A stretch of DNA of 64,000 nucleotides from Carallia brachiata. Its lineage: Eukaryota; Streptophyta; Magnoliopsida; Malpighiales; Rhizophoraceae. Shown in pieces: positions 27,743 to 40,858 of this stretch. The stretch's first letter is position 1, and the number at the start of each line of letters is the position of its first letter. Made by a program: the position numbers and the translations under genes. The stretch covers positions 5,605,858 through 5,669,857 of the forward strand of contig JADCRB010000037.1 of assembly GCA_021464245.1 (NCBI GenBank), written 5' to 3'. The notes beneath the pieces are model-generated. The model saw only the letters and a list, made by a program, of their open reading frames with translations, was not told the DNA's origin and did not search any database.

Positions 27743-28985
27743 ATGGAGACGGCAGGTGATGAAGGTGCAGGGACAGCGATGCAGCAGCAACAAGAGCAGC
27801 AGCAGCAGCAGCAGCAGCCAGTGCAGGGGCGCTTGGTGCAGAGAAAGAAGTTGAGTGTGTTGGTGGGAATTGACGAGAGTGACGTGAGCTTCTATGCGCT
27901 TCAGTGGGTTCTGGATTACCTGATTAATCATGGAACCACCTCAACTATTGAACCGAGCCAGGAAACCGGCATGGTCACAGTTTTGCATGTTCAACAGCCC
28001 TTTCAGTACAATTTCTACCCTGCTGGTCCTGGTGCGGCAGGTTTGTTAGCCATCTTTAATCATTAACTTATAAGAGTTATTATTAAGCAAATGGGATTTG
28101 TTACTCAGTAGTCCTATAGCCGTAAACAATGGATACTGTGCGCGGTGCGTGAGTTTGGATGATGAAAAGGGACTTTTTGTGAGAGTTGTTTTAATTTAAT
28201 CTCTTCAGGAGGAAGAAATTAATCCCTTGCTTTAACACAGCTTTTTATCCAACGTCTGTCGTGGCGGATTCCGTGAGGAAAGCACAAGCAGAAAATGCTG
28301 CAAGATTACTCTCCCGTGCATTGAAGATGTGCCAAGATAGGCAGGTAAATGTTTTCAATTCCCAATTAATATTTTGTCTCAGGAAAATCAGACCCATAAC
28401 GTCACCTATATACAACAAAATTTCACGTAGAAATAATATTAGAGAGAATCTGTGCTTATTACATCAATCTCTACGCAGATCAAAGCAGAAACTCTGATCC
28501 TTGAGGGGGATCCTAAAGAAATGATCTGTCAAGCTACGGAGCAAATGAACGTTAATCTCCTAGTTGTAGGCAGCCGTGGCCTTGGCAGAATCAAAAGGTA
28601 CAGTACATATATGAACACATAAATAAATAGTCAGATACGTATACAGGCAAATTATGCTAGTGCATCCTTGCTTTGTAGTGTTTATGATCTATTACCTGTT
28701 GCCTCATTCTATTGATCATTAAATTCCATGTACATACATATGTATGTATGCAGAGCATTCATAGGTAGTGTAAGTGACTACTGTGCACACCATTCAAAAT
28801 GCCCCATCCTTATTGTCAAGCCACCGAAGGAGATGAATGACAAGAAGACCAAAGAAGGAGAACGAGAAGAAAGACCAAATGATGGGACCACAGACTTCAT
28901 GGCGATGGAAGCTCTACATTTCAATATATGTGAGGACTGGACTGCACCATATGTACAAACAAATATTCTGCTCTATCAAGAATAA
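27743..28985 (+). CDS. universal stress protein (UspA) family protein
   Basis: A small alpha/beta ATP-binding-fold protein of the plant USP family, generally cytosolic or nuclear and linked to stress responses. Four exons: 27743-28040, 28241-28344, 28479-28597, 28754-28985; 250 residues. I chose the ATG at 27743 (METAGDEGAG). An in-frame ATG at 27698 would add 15 residues of poor character. The USP core begins near LSVLVGIDESDVSFYALQW. The nucleotide-binding signature G-x2-G-x9-G-S is intact as GSRGLGRIKR plus AFIGS, spanning the last junction. Before the domain is a glutamine run (residues about 14-25) encoded by CAG repeats. After the usual end (CPILIVKPP) there is an extra tail of about 50 residues, rich in charged residues and then TAPYVQTNILLYQE. 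Arabidopsis At3g11930, as I recall it, is the likely counterpart beside RPS5A. Confidence 0.88.
27780..27820 (+). repeat. CAG trinucleotide repeat (polyglutamine)
   Basis: A run of CAG with CAA and one GAG interruption lies inside the first USP exon and encodes a glutamine tract. It is likely to vary in length between individuals. Confidence 0.9.
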
Positions 28986-29683
28986 ATAAATCAATGAATG
29001 AATTACACTTCGATTAAATAAATTCATCTTAAAGTCTGGAAAAATATACCGTGGTTTGTAGCATCAACCACTGAACACAGATTATTGGCAGAAGAATGAT
29101 AGTAAAGCATGTTCATAATCCCGCAATGGCATAGAGACTCACCAGATATTTGAAGAGCCAGAAAGCCACTTGTGTCTTCAACTCCAATTCTCCCAAGAGC
29201 TCGGCAGGCCTATCCTTTTGCACTTCTCCTACAACTCATACAAAATTCAGAGTATCATTTTCCCGTAGTGTCTGTCAAAAGGAAATTACAATATATCCCC
29301 TTAAGCACAACCGAACTAACCCTCAAGTAAATTTATAATCCTATGGCTGAGACATCTTCTAGCTTTCTAACCAACTGCCTAGCTAAAATGGCCCTCAAAA
29401 CTCTTAAATGGAACGATATGAACCGTTTATAATGTCACCAGAGCATATTTTTGTTTAGTATGAATAAATAACCACAGTCCATATGGATTCCTTCTGATTC
29501 CTTGATGGCTACTGCCAAGGAGAAGGAAAGCAACATTTCCTTCAAGCTTCTTCAAGCTGCTTCCCATCTCATCGGATTTAGCCGTACCTCATAAGAAGAC
29601 TTCAGAAAGGAAAAATGGTTCCCCGGTCGCATTTATGAGCTTAGACTTCGCATTTTTTTCATATACCGACACCCGAAAATTTC
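28986..29683. other. convergent 3' flanks of USP and PPR genes
   Basis: This short region lies between two convergent stop codons. It should hold both 3' UTRs. No additional gene is seen. Confidence 0.6.
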
Positions 29684-31813
29684 TCAGCTAGATTCACAAT
29701 GAATAGGATCCTCCTCTAGCCTCGGGGAAGGACGTTCACTGCAATTTCTAACCAAAGAGTTGTTATCCAATGAAATGCACACATCGGAGATTGGAGTTTC
29801 ATCCTTAACATGATCCAACAACTGACGTTGAACATCTGACGAGATGAGATCATTGTCGCGGAGCAATTTTAAGAATTCCTCTGCTTTTTCCAGACTTCCC
29901 TCCCTCAAGTACACCAGAAAGTTAGCCAAACCGGTGCTGGATTTCCAACCAGGTCCAGATCCCAGCATTGCTCTCTTCATCTTATCCGTAGCCTCTGGAA
30001 TTTGATCCTTCTGATAATATCCTCTCGCCAGAAAACTCCATGTCCATGCATTAGCTTCTATCCCCTTTAACGCAACTCTATTGATAAGTGCTTCAGCCTT
30101 CTCCACAAGACCCTTTTGGCAATAAGCATTGACCAACAAGTTTGGGATGCGCATATCACGCTTCATTCTCTGAAATTCCCACTCCTCAACAATTTTTTCA
30201 GCACTTTCGAAGTCATCAAACTTCAGTAGAGCGCTTATGATGCTGGAATAACCCCGTTTGTATACAATTTGATTTTTCTTGTACAATTCCCAAATCCTCA
30301 ACACTTCGTCTTTCTTCCCCATTGCAGCATATTGGGTAATAAGGAACTCATATGCTGTAGAAGTTCTTTTGCAAGGAATCAATGTCTCAGATTTCTTGAT
30401 CAATTGCAAAGCCTTGTCCACAAGTCCAACCTTCCTGCACCCGCTAGCTGCGGCTATATAAACACCCCAATCAAAAGCAACCTTGGGCTCAAGTTCCATC
30501 TTAATCAAAGTCTTCTCCATTCCTTCTACATCAGAAACAGAAGCATATGCACTAATCAACACAGAATATGTAAATTTGTCGTATGAGATGCACCGTTTAT
30601 TCATTTCTTGGACCAGAATTTCCAATTTCTGGGGGTTTCCAGTCCTGTGATACAGATTCAGCATGATACTATACACCCAGGATGTCTCAGCAAAACCCAA
30701 ATCCCTCATCTTCCGAAAAAGAGCCTCTGCTTTTTCCACAGATTTTACGTGGCAATAGCAGTAGAGAAGTGAATTATACACTTCAAGTCTCTTAAGCCGA
30801 TCTGGAATGCCACTGACATAGTTCTCCACATGTTCGATCCCGTGAACTTTTAACATCAAGACCAGCCGGATGGCAACATCACCTCGTGTAAGTTCCAAAT
30901 TCCTTTTATCGGTCATCCACGTCGAAATCTGATAAGAACAATGCATTGATAAAATCATAATGCTTCTAAAAGTCAAGAAACCAACAAAAAAAAAAAAGAA
31001 AAAATACAATATCTAAGACCCTCCAGCACAATAAGCATTCCTCAGTATCTTGATCTCACAAATTGAAGCATTCACTGACATTGGGGTCCTAAGGCTACTA
31101 AAAATTAATCATCAGCCCATAAAACATGAATGCAGAACTACCATAAGTAACAAATTACTCAAATATACCAAAGAAAGAAAGAGTTTCATTACATGTTCGC
31201 GGTGAATTTGACATATAGTAAATTAGCATGACGTCACGTTGACTAAAAATGTATCAAAGTGACGAATGCGTGGAGCCACATTTTTGCAAAATAATTATTT
31301 AAAATTACAAAACTACGTGATTACATTTAAATAATAACTAAATAACGTCACAATGCAGTCTCATCCAAAACTATCTAACCGTTTATAATTTATTCGCATT
31401 CATCCCTCGAATGACCACTTTATATCTGCTTTAAAACCAATCTTGCAAAGCCGAAAAACGTGAGAAGTTAATATAATATTATTTTAATACACCTCAAGAG
31501 CGTGAGAGTACTGTCTGTAGTGCCGGAGTTCCCTGATCATCCGTCGGAGTTGATCTTTGTACACAAATTGACCTCCGGCGATCCACTGGTCGAGAATCGG
31601 AGTAATCGAGGCCTTTGGATTTCCGACCGCCGAGATCCGACGGTACAGTTCCTCTACCGAGTGCGACTCAGGTCGTCTAAACATTTGGGCCAGTTTTGGT
31701 GCGGCTGTTGTTGTTGAATAGTGATCCCCGTAAAGCCAAGCGCCAAATGCTTTCACGGAATCGGAACGACGCGCCGTGTGGAGTAGAGTGCTTAACTTAT
31801 TAACAAACTCCAT
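29684..31813 (-). CDS. pentatricopeptide repeat protein, probably mitochondrial
   Basis: A P-class PPR protein of the At2g20710-like group, which binds organelle RNA. Two exons, 31813-31493 and 30928-29684, give 521 residues with a GT-AG intron in phase 0 (HALE/ISTW). The start is the ATG at 31813 (MEFVNKLSTLL). The upstream extension of the frame has only a TTG. The N-terminus is basic and amphipathic, consistent with mitochondrial import. PPR-like helical pairs recur through the second exon, for example YNSLLYCYCHVKSVEKAEAL, WVYSIMLNLYHRTGNPQK and YSVLISAYASVSDVEGME. No C-terminal E or DYW editing domain is seen. The 5' flank carries several site II motifs. The RNA target is unknown. Confidence 0.9.
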
Positions 31814-31977
31814 TTGCGAACGCGTAGACAAGAAAACGAATAGCTTCAGGCCTTCAGCTATGGAGAAAAAAACAAAAAAAAAAAACGAAAAGATTTCACT
31901 TTCAGTATGGATAGAGGTGAGGGAGAATTTAGGTTTAGAACGGGACCGGACCGATGATAATGTGATAGAGAAGATGT

Positions 31978-32038
31978 TGGGCCTTTAAAACTGGGCCCTG
32001 AAAGTGACCCCAGTGTGAGCCTTTCGGTACCAAGCCCA
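31978..32038 (-). promoter_or_regulatory. site II (TGGGCY) cluster upstream of PPR gene
   Basis: TGGGCC occurs at 31978-31983 and 31992-31997, and its relative AGCCCA at 32033-32038. They lie 165-225 bases upstream of the PPR start codon. Site II elements are TCP-factor sites common in plant promoters for ribosomal and mitochondrial proteins, including PPR genes. Function is inferred from position and motif only. Confidence 0.6.
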
Positions 32039-32750
32039 ACAACGAAGAGAGGGATAAGAAGAACCAAAAGATCCAGTTGAGATTAAATACTTGTTCAATT
32101 TGTTGTGAGAGTTGTCTTTCAACCAATAGATGAGAGTTTCAAATCTCACCGAATCTCACTTTTTTCTCTCCATTTGTTTAATAGAGTTCCTTATAAACCA
32201 AAGACAAAAAAAAAAAAATCAAATCCAATTTAATTATTAATCTTCCAAAACGGTTGAGTCACTACTCTTATTATTATTTTTTATTACTAAAAAAATTTCC
32301 AAACACGGAAGCAAGCAAGCACTTTTTTTATTTTGATTTCCTTTTTTTGTTTTACCCGAAGCCTTTTTTAGAGTGCTTGGAAATAAATGGATATTGCTTA
32401 AATTGTTGATACCTTCTCAGCCTCTAGCTAAAGAAAATTTGAAAGAGAAAAAACCTATGCAACAACACCAGAGCGACAAAAACTGTACAGTAACATATTT
32501 CCCTTGGTCTCGTAAATTATGAAAGTAAATAAATGTAGTAAAATTACTTTTGTATACACTTGTTCCTATCACCTTTGCTCAATAAGCTTAGAGGTGCTCG
32601 AGTTGAAAATGCAACCCATTATCATCAAGTTGTTTGCTTGCAACGTAATAACAACTATTAACTCACATCAGTATTCAGTATTCGCCAGCCAACAGGCCTG
32701 CTTTGAGGACGGCGCCACCAAAACACAAACTCATTTACTAAAATGACAAG

Positions 32751-33340
32751 TATATGGATTTTGCCCTGTTTTTAATATTTTAAAGAATTTTGCTCATAAA
32801 ATTTTTATATTTTAAATTCTACTCTTTACGTTTCTGTCGTCAATTATTTTTGTTCTTATCCGTTAGTTGGGTGCCGTTAAATTTAACATTTAACAATCCG
32901 ATTATCGTTGTGTCGTTTAATTTAAATGACATGTTAGTATAAAGTAATGACCTGTCATACCTCATCATTTTCTAGTTGGTCATATTATGACATTTGCTTA
33001 TTTCAGTTGTACAGATAATAGACTCTTTATTTTTATTTTTACTTTTAACATTATAAAATTATAAATAACATTTTTTTTTTATTTTTTTAAAAGTCACAAT
33101 ATTTAAAAAAAAATTTTTTAAAAATTATTGAATATTGAAGTTATCATTTTATACTAATATTTCATTTAAATTAAACGATATGACGATAATTAGACTGCTA
33201 AATATTAATTTTAACGGCAAACTAATGGATAATGGTAAAAATAATTGACAGCAAAAACGTTGAGGATAAAATTTAAAATATAAAAACGTTGTAAACAAAG
33301 ATTTTAAAAAGGTTAAAAATGGTAAGCGAAATTCATATAT
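32751..33340. mobile_element. foldback-like MITE with about 200-base inverted arms
   Basis: The left arm (about 32751-32955) and the reverse complement of the right arm (about 33140-33340) align along almost their whole length. Shared words in order include TTTTTATATTTTAAATT, TGTCAATTATTTTT, TTATCC.TTAGTT, GCCGTTAAA, ATTATCGT and TCGTTTAATTTAAATGA, then TTAGTATAAA. The spacer is about 190 bases of AT-rich DNA. There is no open frame of substance. This is a typical non-autonomous element with very long terminal inverted repeats. The superfamily is not assigned, since I cannot see a clear target duplication. Confidence 0.85.
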
Positions 33341-33958
33341 TTACCTACCAAATCTAACATTCACCAAAACGCTACGCCATTTACCGAAAAACCCAGCAGT
33401 CAAAACACAAGCATGCAACTGTTAGCTCGTAAGCCTACAGAGGAGAGGCATACCAAGGTGATCTAATGAACAAAACTACCATTCGGAAAGCTACAAAATC
33501 AACTACTTTGTTGAAAATCCACAAGGCAGATAGACCATGCTAAAAATCAGAACCTAATCTTCAACTGCAGGCCTTATGCTTCAAAGTAAATTAATCAGAA
33601 GAATTTTCCAGGAGAACCGCTGTGGAGTCTCCTGAGCTCTCAAAATAAGAAGCAAAGCTAATATAAGATTTCACCAAAACTATGGTCAAGGTCCTTTCTT
33701 CTCTTGACAGCCAGATCGCAAGCATCAAATTTTGCAGGCAACTTTATTCTCTTAATAATATCGAGATACCATAAACATAAAAAAGAACTGAATAAGCCAT
33801 TATTATCTAGATGTTACAATCCAAAAAAAAAGGCAAATCTTTGCTGCAGATTGCCACAAATCAAACATCATAATCATGTGCAAAGGTCTGAACCAAGAAA
33901 AACTACAAAAATATTCAGTGACTGGAAAATTTCTCTTCTGCTTCCATTTCTCAATTCC

Positions 33959-35426
<1,468 letters not shown>

Positions 35427-35667
35427 TGCTTACCTATACATGTAAACACACATAAAAAAAACATGCAACAATGCACAAATAGTTACAGAAAATTCTTGTG
35501 ACTCTAGAGAGATAAGGAGACAAAAGGATCGATAATGCACCTGGAAATGCAGAGGCTGAAGACGAGACGACGCGGGCGGAGCAGACGGCTAACCGAGGGA
35601 GGAAGCTCTCTTACAGTTTGTGAGAAAAGGGAGCCCCAAGTGCCTCGCTATATCTGGTGGCTCGAAG

Positions 35668-35675
35668 TAGGGTTT
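35668..35675 (-). promoter_or_regulatory. telo box
   Basis: AAACCCTA on the gene strand, about 245 bases upstream of the RPS5 start codon and just upstream of the likely transcription start. Telo boxes are enriched in plant translation-gene promoters and act with site II elements. Confidence 0.6.
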
Positions 35676-35714
35676 TGTGGCTCATTTGTTGGGGTTTTAG
35701 CATGGTGATTGGCG

Positions 35715-35732
35715 TGGGCCTAAAGGGGCCCA
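35715..35732 (-). promoter_or_regulatory. paired site II elements upstream of RPS5
   Basis: TGGGCC at 35715-35720 and GGCCCA at 35727-35732 form an inverted pair with a six-base gap, about 50 bases upstream of the telo box. TCP factors bind such motifs in growth-linked promoters. Confidence 0.6.
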
Positions 35733-36616
35733 CCTTGTTCCAAATATTTTTTTAAAATTTTTTTAATTCTTTTTTTATCAACTCAATAATTATCTTTTAT
35801 TTTTTTTATAAATTATTATTTATTTTTTTCTTATCAATGATAATATCATCATTATTATATTATTTTCTACCTATTTTCTTTTTTATTCACTTTTTAGTTA
35901 ATTATTTACTATTCAATCAAGTTTAAATGACAGTGATAACATATTAATAAAATAGATTTAATTGTTTGATCTTTTCTACCTTTTTCGATTAATTAGCCTA
36001 AGTATTAGAAATCTATAAAAAAAAAAAAAAAGAGATTTGATATATTTCTTTCGCGTTAACTTGAGTGCTATTGATTTGAGTGAGTTTGTTTACCTCTAAT
36101 AGGCAAACTTTTGTTTCCCGTTTAATAAGCAGACTAACTCCGACTCAATAGAGTTTAATGATAGATAAGTTATTAAATTAAGATTTTTTTTCCAATTGAA
36201 AAAATATAGAGAAAAATAAACATGTTATGTTAGAATTTTAAATTCATGGTTAATATTTAGATAATTTTTAATTATAAATACAATAATTTTTTCATTAAAT
36301 CTGTCTTCACGTTTTTGCTTTAAAATAATTTGGCATTTGTCATATTATTGGACCACTTCATAAGAGTATTTGGTTAAGAATATGTTGACATGATATTTTT
36401 TACATTCTTATTAGTTTTTCTATTAAACTCTAAAAATTAGAGAAATATTGAAAAGAAAATCATTCTATCATATTTTTACGACATGACATTTAACTCAGAG
36501 TTAATTTAATAACGTGACTAATAAATAGTGTAAATATAAATAAATTTAATAATTAAATAATAAAAAATATTATATATATATATATATTGTATCGATAATT
36601 AAACATCTCTTCAGAC

Positions 36617-37329
36617 CATAACTATTAAAGCCGGCCTAGCCTAGCCGATCGGACCGGTAACTTGGGCACTGAGTTAGACCGGTTCGCGTGAACAGTAACC
36701 GAATCATTTGAATAATAAAAAATTATTTTTTTCACTTTTTACTGTGTAAATAATAAAAATAATATTTTTTAATAATAAACAGTGGTCAAACAGTAAAAGA
36801 ATTATAATTTTTTTCACTTTTTACTGTATAAACAGTAAAAATAATATTTTTTTAATGATTTTATTTTTTACTACTTGAACAATAATATTTATATAATATT
36901 TACACATTAAAATTTATTTTTTTTAACTTTTTACTGTGTGAATGATAAAAATAATATTTTCATAATATTAAACAGTATTACACAATATTTTTTTTGTACA
37001 ATTTAATAATTTTTTACTTTTTATAATCTATTTTCTGTATATAATAATTTAACATTGTTCATATATCAAATAATATATTACAATTGACCTTAAAAAATAA
37101 TTTTTTAAAAATTTTTATCAAAATTTTGATTAGTATAAACAACTTTTTAATTTGTAAAAATGTAGTTAATGTGCTAAATTATACAAAAAATATATATATA
37201 TTATTTGATATATTATTTTTTAAAAAATTATTAACCTATTATTTGAACCAATAACCAATAGTTAAGCTAATGATCCATTAATCCAATCACCTAATCAAAT
37301 TAATGTCTGAACCGATTTTAATAATTATG
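36617..37329. mobile_element. non-autonomous TIR element, possible hAT type
   Basis: The left end reads CATAACTATTAAAGCCGG. The right end in reverse complement reads CATAATTATTAAAATCGG. Similarity between the arms continues patchily for about 100 bases to TTTGAATAATA versus TTCAAATAATA. Flanks are CTTCAGAC on the left and CTTCAAAC on the right, a probable 8-base target duplication with one mismatch, which fits the hAT superfamily. The interior has repeated ACTTTTTACTGTGTAAA and AACAGTAAAAATAATATTTT units that are themselves palindromic. There is no coding capacity. Confidence 0.65.
36718..36965. repeat. degenerate tandem and palindromic repeat
   Basis: Within the TIR element, a block of the form TTTTTTCACTTTTTACTGT, a few bases, then ACAGTAAAAATAATATTTT recurs about three times with changes. 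Each block can fold on itself because ACTTTTTACTGT pairs with ACAGTAAAAA. Confidence 0.6.
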
Positions 37330-37447
37330 CTTCAAACATCTATCCAACTTAAGATTTTTGCGAACATATCACTTGATATCATAGTTCATAAAGATTATCC
37401 AATTGTTTTTTTTCTTTTAATAATTACCCCCACTCGTCGCCCCGACC

Positions 37448-40400
37448 ATGAGTGACTGCGTGCCCTGTACGATCACCCTAGCATTTTCTGCAATCAAAGC
37501 TCAAAACTTTGGTTTCATTACATCTACCTCGGAAAAGTTTTCTCCAAGGTTTGAGCCTTCATGTCCTAGAAATCGCAGGCTAAACCTCGTACAAGCGAAG
37601 GCAGGTAAGAATAATCGCTTTGTTTTAGACTCAGAGAGCTACAAGTTCTCGGATGAATTGGGGTTCAAGGAGAAAGGAGAACAACAGCAACTCGAGTTTG
37701 ATTCAAGAATTCGAAGCCAACCCACGACGGGAAATGGAAAAAGAACGGAGTCTGGTGGCGTCTTGGATGTTCTTGAATTCAAGGGTGGTCAAAAGATTAG
37801 AGAGAGTGGAAAGGGAGTAGAAGAGCAAGATTTGGCTCCCGCCGGAGATGGGGAGCCGGCGCCGGAAAACGGGATGGCCGCAGGAGGGAGAAAAGGAAGG
37901 CTATTGGTGAGGAGATCAAATTTGTTGGCAAAGCAAGTGATCAGCATTCAATCGGCTCGTAGCTTGGGTTTTGTGTCCCAGATTTGGGTGAACACTGCCT
38001 CTGTAAATTTCGTTACCTTTCCTCTGGGCCTGTTTGCTTGATTTTAAAGTTGATGGCTTTCTGGGAAGTTTTTAGTTCTGTAGTTGTTCTTTGGTTATGA
38101 AATTAAAAGGGTATTTATTTTTCGTTTCCAAATTTGACTTTAAGTTGAAAATGAATGGAAGGTCAGATGTACAGATAAACTTACTGCTTACCACTTCCAT
38201 AACTTAGTGATTCAATCCGGAAGATGAGCTGTGAACTTCAAATGGACTATTTTACTTGCAGTCTTGTTTTGGTTTACTTGCTATTATTATAAGATATTGA
38301 TTTTGCAATCACCGGTGAGACTAAGACTCTTTTTTTTTCTATTTTTTTTGTTTTTGTTTTTATTTAGTGGGTGGTCTTGGTCATTGAGGTGAGGCCAAAC
38401 TTGCTCGCTGGAGAACCGGAGGGTTTCTTCTGGAGGATGTTAGCCAGGTATATGTTTATCCATGTAGCAGCTTGCTGAAATATCTTATCTAACTCCTAAT
38501 ATGATATAATCAATCTAATACTAATATATAATTTCTAAAGCTCAGAGAAAGTTTTGAAGCCTCCATTACACTCTAAGTGTCTTTTTAAGCTTAGGTGGAG
38601 ACTCCTCCTTGCATTGAGGTGAATACCAAAGTCCCAATTTTTTCTTCATTAAGGAAATGATTAAAGATTTTCTGATAACTGAGAATATTTGGGAATTATT
38701 GCATAACTGATAATTATAGTGACAATAGTCTCAAAGTATCCTTAGTTGGGACTTTTGGCTTGGTAACAAAAATTTTCATGTAGTCTTTTCCTTGTGCTCT
38801 CTCTTGCAACAGTTATAGAAGCTAAAGCTACTTACTAACATTAGAGAATTTAGACGACGATGATTTCTTCAATTGTATGTCGTGACCAATTTAATTTATT
38901 TATTCATGCATGTATTGAAAATTTAAAAGCTGCACATGTATGGTTTATATTTTTTATTTGTTGTTTAATGTTTATATCATATATCAAATTAAAAAATAAA
39001 TCCATGCCAAGCACGGGATGTTTAGTGAAACATACATGCCTCGACCGTAAACCCCTTAACCATGGATAAGATTTGCCACCCTTGCAACATTGCCGTACAG
39101 TCTCATTCTAGTTCAGAGTATGTGTTCCTTCGCTGAATAAGCTGCTGATTCCCGTCTTTATATTGAAAATAGTGTCCATGGAATTGCACTTTACCAAGTT
39201 CCAATATTGCTTAATTCATGAGCAAAAGCATGGTCCTTTCTAGCTATTTTCTTCGTCTTCTTATCCAAAGAAGGGGTGAGAGATGTTAAAACATTCTGTA
39301 GTTGTATTTCATCTCTTGTTAATAGTTTCTGGATATTGATATCATGCTCATCTTTGGTCGCTTAGGGATTTTTCTTTGCAGGTTGGTGATGTTATACTTG
39401 TTAAAGATGAGACTGTCCTGGAGAAAGAACCGAAAAAGGGCCGCCTTGAAACATTGGTATGCATCATTATTTGCTGGACTAGTCAAGTTTCATGTGTGTG
39501 TTTATTGTCTCTATTTTGTGCCTACAATTTTCTTATGCTAAATTTTGTTTTAAATTTTTTCTGCCCTTCCTGAGGTTTAGCCTTTGCACTCTTAAAAGAC
39601 CTTTTCTGGTGGCCAACCATTAGAAAGAGCGAATAGCCATTGTACTTCCATTAAATGTTTGTTACTGCGCATGATGTTTGTTTGTTTAAAATGTTCTTTT
39701 TTTATTTTTTTTTTATTTTTTTTAAAACCTGCGAGAACATAACTTGTGATGTTTGTTAGGTAGGATACCGAGTTATGACGCCAGGTCGGCAAGAAATTGG
39801 GAAGGTGAGCCTGTCCTACACTCATCAGTTCCTTCAGCATAGCTGTTATATCTTTGCAATCATTTTGTTATTTGCATCTTGCCAATTTTTAGGTGCGGGG
39901 GTACTCTTTCAACATAAATTCTGGTGCTGTGGAATCACTTGAGCTTGATGCATTTGGGATTTCCATCATTCCATCAAGTTTGGTTGGTGACTAGCCTTCT
40001 TTTTCTGATTAATGGAGTTTCTGCCATAACTTTTAGTGGTGACTATGTAGTCCATTCTGGATAATGGTTAGAAAAAGTTGTAGATTATCTGCTGTAATTA
40101 CGTACTGCGGAGTGAAAAACTTATTGTTCTATGCCAGTTCAACTGCTTTCTTTTGCCTTTTAATTTAGGTGAGTACATATGCTTTACTTGTTGAGGATGT
40201 TCTTGAAGTACTACCAGAAACGGTTGTTGTCCACGAAGCTGCAGCCTCACGGATACATAGAATAACAAAGGTATCTCTTTCTGTGCATAGCAAAGCCATT
40301 GACATTATTATTGCCTTGTTATTGACTTTGTATTTTCTTTGTATGCCAAGAAAGATTTAGTTTTTCATAGAAATTTAGTGTCCCAGGGCACTTCATCGAG

Positions 40401-40858
40401 TTGAACTTTTGTGGGTTAGTGTTGATTGTTATATATATATAACCATGTCTTCTCCAGATGATTCATGTTTTATGGGATGAGTGCGACCTCATTGTTAGTT
40501 TAAACTATTCAAGTTCTGTGATTTAGGCAAACTTAAACTCTAAGTTTCTTATTTTACTTAACAGCTCAAAAGCTGTTATTGAAGATATGCAGCACCTTCT
40601 TTGATTGTAAATGTTAGATTTTTTTTTTTTTTTTAATGGTGTGAGCAGCTAAATTTTCTACATTGCTTATACCAGGGTTTCTGGGACACTCAGGGTGTGC
40701 AGACAGCCATAGATGAACTTGGTGAATTTTCTGACAATGAAAATTCTGGTCGATCTAATAATGGTGGGAGGACTCGAAGACGTTTTGGCGGCAAAAAATT
40801 TCATCCTAAAACAAAAGATATTGGGGATGACTGGGAGCTTCCAATCGATTACCTGTAA
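37448..40858 (+). CDS. PRC-barrel domain protein, probably plastid (one frame break)
   Basis: A plant protein with PRC-barrel-like repeats related to cyanobacterial proteins. The biochemical role is not established as far as I know. Seven exons: 37448-38002, 38368-38447, 39382-39456, 39760-39804, 39893-39982, 40169-40270, 40676-40858, about 376 residues. The first 100 or so residues are rich in serine and basic residues and low in order, as in a chloroplast transit peptide. The barrel segments include LGFVSQIWVNTAS/WVVLVIEVRPNLL and, after the break, VGDVILVKDE, VGYRVMTPGRQEIGKVRGYS and YALLVEDVLEVLP. Exon 2 is 80 bases. It opens in one frame (WVVLVIEVRPNLLAGEPE) but must end in another (FLLEDVSQ) to match the phase-0 exon 3. 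One base appears missing near the GGG at 38421-38423. The acidic-basic tail ends GDDWELPIDYL. Confidence 0.82.

Larger units (their letters stand above)
31814..33958. other. PPR promoter side, foldback-like element, RPS5 3' flank
   Basis: From left to right this holds the PPR 5' flank with TGGGCC motifs, AT-rich sequence, the inverted-repeat element at 32751-33340, and the 3' flank of the ribosomal protein S5 gene. No other coding sequence is supported. Confidence 0.55.
35427..37447. other. divergent promoter region with TIR element
   Basis: This lies between the divergently transcribed RPS5 and PRC-barrel genes. The RPS5 5' UTR and promoter occupy the first 320 bases. AT-rich DNA follows, then a TIR element at about 36617-37329. 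The PRC-barrel promoter therefore abuts the element. Confidence 0.55.

Noticed and set aside
27674..27931. Antisense frame with a leucine run opposite the USP exon
   Set aside because: It is only the complement of the CAG glutamine repeat.
39344..39541. Frame reading through exon 3 of the PRC-barrel gene in a different phase
   Set aside because: The neighbouring phase (VGDVILVKDE) matches the domain; this one arises only because of the missing base in exon 2.
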